Shown: piece by piece, positions 61,673 through 64,000 of the stretch
Layout of the letters: the number at the start of each line of letters is the position of its first letter
Position numbering within the stretch: the first letter of the stretch is position 1
Origin: Chloroflexi bacterium ADurb.Bin180
Lineage (GTDB): Bacteria > Chloroflexota > Anaerolineae > UBA2200
Length of the DNA: 64,000 nucleotides
Assembly (NCBI GenBank): GCA_002070215.1
Contig: MWCV01000008.1
Span: 1 to 64,000 of the forward strand
Direction of reading: 5' to 3'
Program-made: the position numbers and the translations under genes
Notes under the pieces: generated by a model
What the model saw: only the letters and a program-made list of their open reading frames with translations
Told to the model about the DNA's origin: nothing
Database searches by the model: none

Positions 61673-64000
61673 ATGGAAGAAGTAACCAAGAGGCCTCGCC
61701 GAAAGAGAAGCAGCCCCGTGAAGGCTGTGCCTGTAGCGGTTGCGGAGCCGCGTGAGGCGGGTCGGGACATCGGCCGCTGGGCGGTCGTGCTCGTGCTGAT
61801 CGTCGCCGCGCTGGTGGCCACTCGTTTCTGGGACCTCGGCAACCGCTCCTACGGCCACGACGAGAGCATCCACGCCTGGGAGGCCTGGAAGCTGGTCACG
61901 GGGCAGGGCTATACGCACGACCCGATCTATCACGGGCCCTTTGGCTATCACGTGGTGGCCTTTTTCTTCCTGCTGTTCGGCGTGGGTGAGGTCCAGGCCC
62001 GCTACGCGCCGGCCCTGTTCAGCGTGGCGTTGGTGCTGCTGGTGTGGCCGATGCGCAAGTGGCTCGGCAAGGCGGGCGCGGTGTTGGCCATGGCCCTGCT
62101 GACCATCTCGCCCACGCTGATGCTGCGCGGCCGCTACTTTCGTCACGACATCTGGCTGCTGGTGGCCTTTATGGTCATCACCATTTGCATCTTTCGCTAC
62201 CTGCAAGACCGCAAGGATCACTGGCTCTACCTGATGGCCGGCTCTCTGGCGGTGGCTTTTGCCAGCAAGGCCATTTCTTTCATCACTGGCTTTATCTTTG
62301 GCACCTTCCTGGTAGGCTACCTGCTGGTGGAGTGGTTCCGCACGCGCCGGTCGCTGAAGGAGCTGCCGGCGCTGGACCTGGTGATTCTGCTGGGCACCCT
62401 GGTGCTGCCGCAGTCGGCGCCGCTCCTGCTCAAGCTAGCCAAACTCGATCCCCTCGACTACAGCGGGCCTGCCCTGGTGCGCACGACGGTCATCGTGGTG
62501 CTGCTCATCGTCATCTCGGCGGTGATTGGCACCTGGAACAAGCGCCGGGCCTGGCTGATCTCGGCCGGCATCTACTACCTGCTCTTTATCCTGCTCTACT
62601 CGACGCTGCTGACCAACCCCCGCGGTGTGGCCACGGGCATGGTGGGCATGCTGGGCTACTGGCTCTCGCAGCAGGGCGTGGCCCGTGGCGGCCAGCCGTG
62701 GTACTATTTCTACTTCCTGAACGTGGTCTACGAGTACCTGCCACTGCTCCTGGCCGGGCTGGGCGCTGCCTACTACTTCTGGCGCTCTCGCAAGAACCAG
62801 CCGGGCAAGGAATCGGCCCCGGCCGAAGCTGCGCCAGAGGCTGAGCGGCCGCTGCCCTTTGTGCCCTTCCTGATCTACTGGGTGGCCGGCAACTTTTTCA
62901 TCTGGACCCTGGCCGGCGAAAAGATGCCCTGGCAGAATATGCACCTGGTGGTGCCCCTGGGGCTGCTGGGCGGCTGGTTCCTGGGCAGGATTTGGGACAA
63001 TACCTCCTGGCGCGCGCTCAAGGCCAGGGGCGGGCTGCAGGCGGCGGTCCTTGTGCCCGTGGCGCTGCTCGCGGTGATTGCGCTGCTGTCGGCCGTGCTG
63101 GGGCCGACCCGCCCGTTTGCCGGGATGACCCTGGCTCAGCTCACGGTGACCATGCGCGCGCTGCTGTCGCTGCTGGTGCTGGGCATCTGCCTGGTGCTGC
63201 TGCGCCGGCGCTGCGCCGGCCTGGGCGCCGGCGGCTGGTTCCGGCTGGTGCTGGCCACGGTGGTGCTGGTGCTCGGCGCGATCACCGTGCGCGACGCGCT
63301 GCGGGCCAGCTTTGTGAACCAGGACTATCCGACCGAGTTCCTGATGTACGCCGATTCCAGCCCAGATACGGGCCTGGTCATGGCCGACCTGAAGATGATC
63401 TCCTCTCGACTGGCGGGAGACAGAGAGCTCAAGATTGCCTACGACAACGAATCGAGTTGGCCCTTTGTCTGGCTGCTGCGCGACTATCCCAATACCACCT
63501 TTTTTACCGCCGAGAGCGGCCTTTCGGGCGATCCGCAGGTGGTCATCGTCGGTCCGCCGAACGAGGAAAAGGTCCAGGCCCAGCTCAAGCTCAAATACAT
63601 CAAGCGGCAGTATCGCCTCATCTGGTGGCCGAATCAGGATGTCTATTCGGGCCTGACCCCGGCCAAGATCTGGAAAGACCTGCGCGACCCGGCGCGCCGC
63701 CGCTACTGGTGGGATATCCTCTGGTCGCGCCAGTATCCCCAGCCCACTACCTCGTGGCCTTACGTTCATCCCTTCTCGTTGTACGTGCGCAAGGACGTAG
63801 CTGCGCAGCTCTGGGACTTTGGCCCGGAGATCGCCGGCGCACAGGTCGAGCTGCCGGAGGACGTGTACGAGAAGAAGCGGATCAGTCTGAGCGCAGTGGC
63901 TGCTTTTGGCTCCTCTGGTTCGGGCAACGGGCAGTTCAGCGACCCCAAGGGCCTGGCCCTCGATGCCGCGGGCAACATCTATGTGGTCGATACGCGCAAC
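61673..64000 (+). CDS. Second Agl23-like protein with NHL repeats, cut by the window edge
   Basis: The frame stays open to the last base (776 residues seen). It repeats the layout of the previous gene: GHDESIHAWEAW with DE, IYHGPFGYH with HGP, RGRYFRHDIW, the AGEKMPWQNMHLV segment near 415, and the first NHL repeat (DPKGLALDAAGNIYVVDTRN) at the very end. ATG 61673 has AGAGG 9 nt upstream; ATG 61664 is in frame too. The C-terminal propeller lies beyond the window. Confidence 0.88.
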   Translation, partial: MEEVTKRPRRKRSSPVKAVPVAVAEPREAGRDIGRWAVVLVLIVAALVATRFWDLGNRSYGHDESIHAWEAWKLVTGQGYTHDPIYHGPFGYHVVAFFFLLFGVGEVQARYAPALFSVALVLLVWPMRKWLGKAGAVLAMALLTISPTLMLRGRYFRHDIWLLVAFMVITICIFRYLQDRKDHWLYLMAGSLAVAFASKAISFITGFIFGTFLVGYLLVEWFRTRRSLKELPALDLVILLGTLVLPQSAPLLLKLAKLDPLDYSGPALVRTTVIVVLLIVISAVIGTWNKRRAWLISAGIYYLLFILLYSTLLTNPRGVATGMVGMLGYWLSQQGVARGGQPWYYFYFLNVVYEYLPLLLAGLGAAYYFWRSRKNQPGKESAPAEAAPEAERPLPFVPFLIYWVAGNFFIWTLAGEKMPWQNMHLVVPLGLLGGWFLGRIWDNTSWRALKARGGLQAAVLVPVALLAVIALLSAVLGPTRPFAGMTLAQLTVTMRALLSLLVLGICLVLLRRRCAGLGAGGWFRLVLATVVLVLGAITVRDALRASFVNQDYPTEFLMYADSSPDTGLVMADLKMISSRLAGDRELKIAYDNESSWPFVWLLRDYPNTTFFTAESGLSGDPQVVIVGPPNEEKVQAQLKLKYIKRQYRLIWWPNQDVYSGLTPAKIWKDLRDPARRRYWWDILWSRQYPQPTTSWPYVHPFSLYVRKDVAAQLWDFGPEIAGAQVELPEDVYEKKRISLSAVAAFGSSGSGNGQFSDPKGLALDAAGNIYVVDTRN

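Overview
The window is GC-rich bacterial chromosome. Several features point to Chloroflexota, probably an Anaerolineae-like lineage: two membrane proteins with the YYYxG signature of the Chloroflexi/archaeal YYY family (DUF2298), two Agl23-type proteins, DUF5667/DUF5666 proteins behind an ECF sigma factor, and secreted proteins with long Thr/Pro linkers. This assignment is inferred from protein content; no rRNA gene is present.

Layout. Positions 1-4673 (+) hold an ECF sigma factor, its probable membrane anti-sigma partner, a second DUF5666-type protein and a secreted beta-propeller protein. Positions 4674-8192 (-) hold mnmG and three small genes, two encoding zinc-ribbon proteins, behind a strong promoter. 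Positions 8308-20104 (-) form the classical translation/transcription cluster, transcribed proS, nusA, ylxR, infB, rbfA, nrnA, truB, ribF, and then archease and rtcB. rimP and ylxQ are absent from their usual places. Positions 20240-25909 (+) hold an MBL-fold hydrolase, an AlkZ-like protein, a translin-family protein, an L,D-transpeptidase lipoprotein, NAD kinase and recN. galT and a HIT gene diverge near 27000. A GT39-like membrane protein and a large secreted protein follow (27565-31429, -).

tRNA-Pro(GGG), with a duplicated terminator and a tRNA relic, diverges from ffh-rpsP-khpA-dprA-manC-cinA (31976-37486, +). tRNA-Leu(GAG) precedes rho, a LysM/M23 peptidase and a cyclic-di-AMP receptor.

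From 40642 to the right edge every recognisable gene is a large membrane glycosyltransferase-type protein, a flippase-like protein or a soluble GT4 enzyme. The block appears built by tandem duplication: two PMT-like proteins, two YYY domains (one fused to a GT39 domain that is also present as a stand-alone paralogue), and two Agl23-like proteins with C-terminal NHL propellers. It is the best candidate here for an undescribed system, probably lipid-linked sugar transfer outside the membrane. manC could supply GDP-mannose, and the Thr-rich secreted proteins could be acceptors; both links are inference.

Many starts and operons are supported by sigma70-like promoters with 16-18 bp spacers (TTGACA/TTGCCA-like -35; TATAAT/TAGAAT -10).
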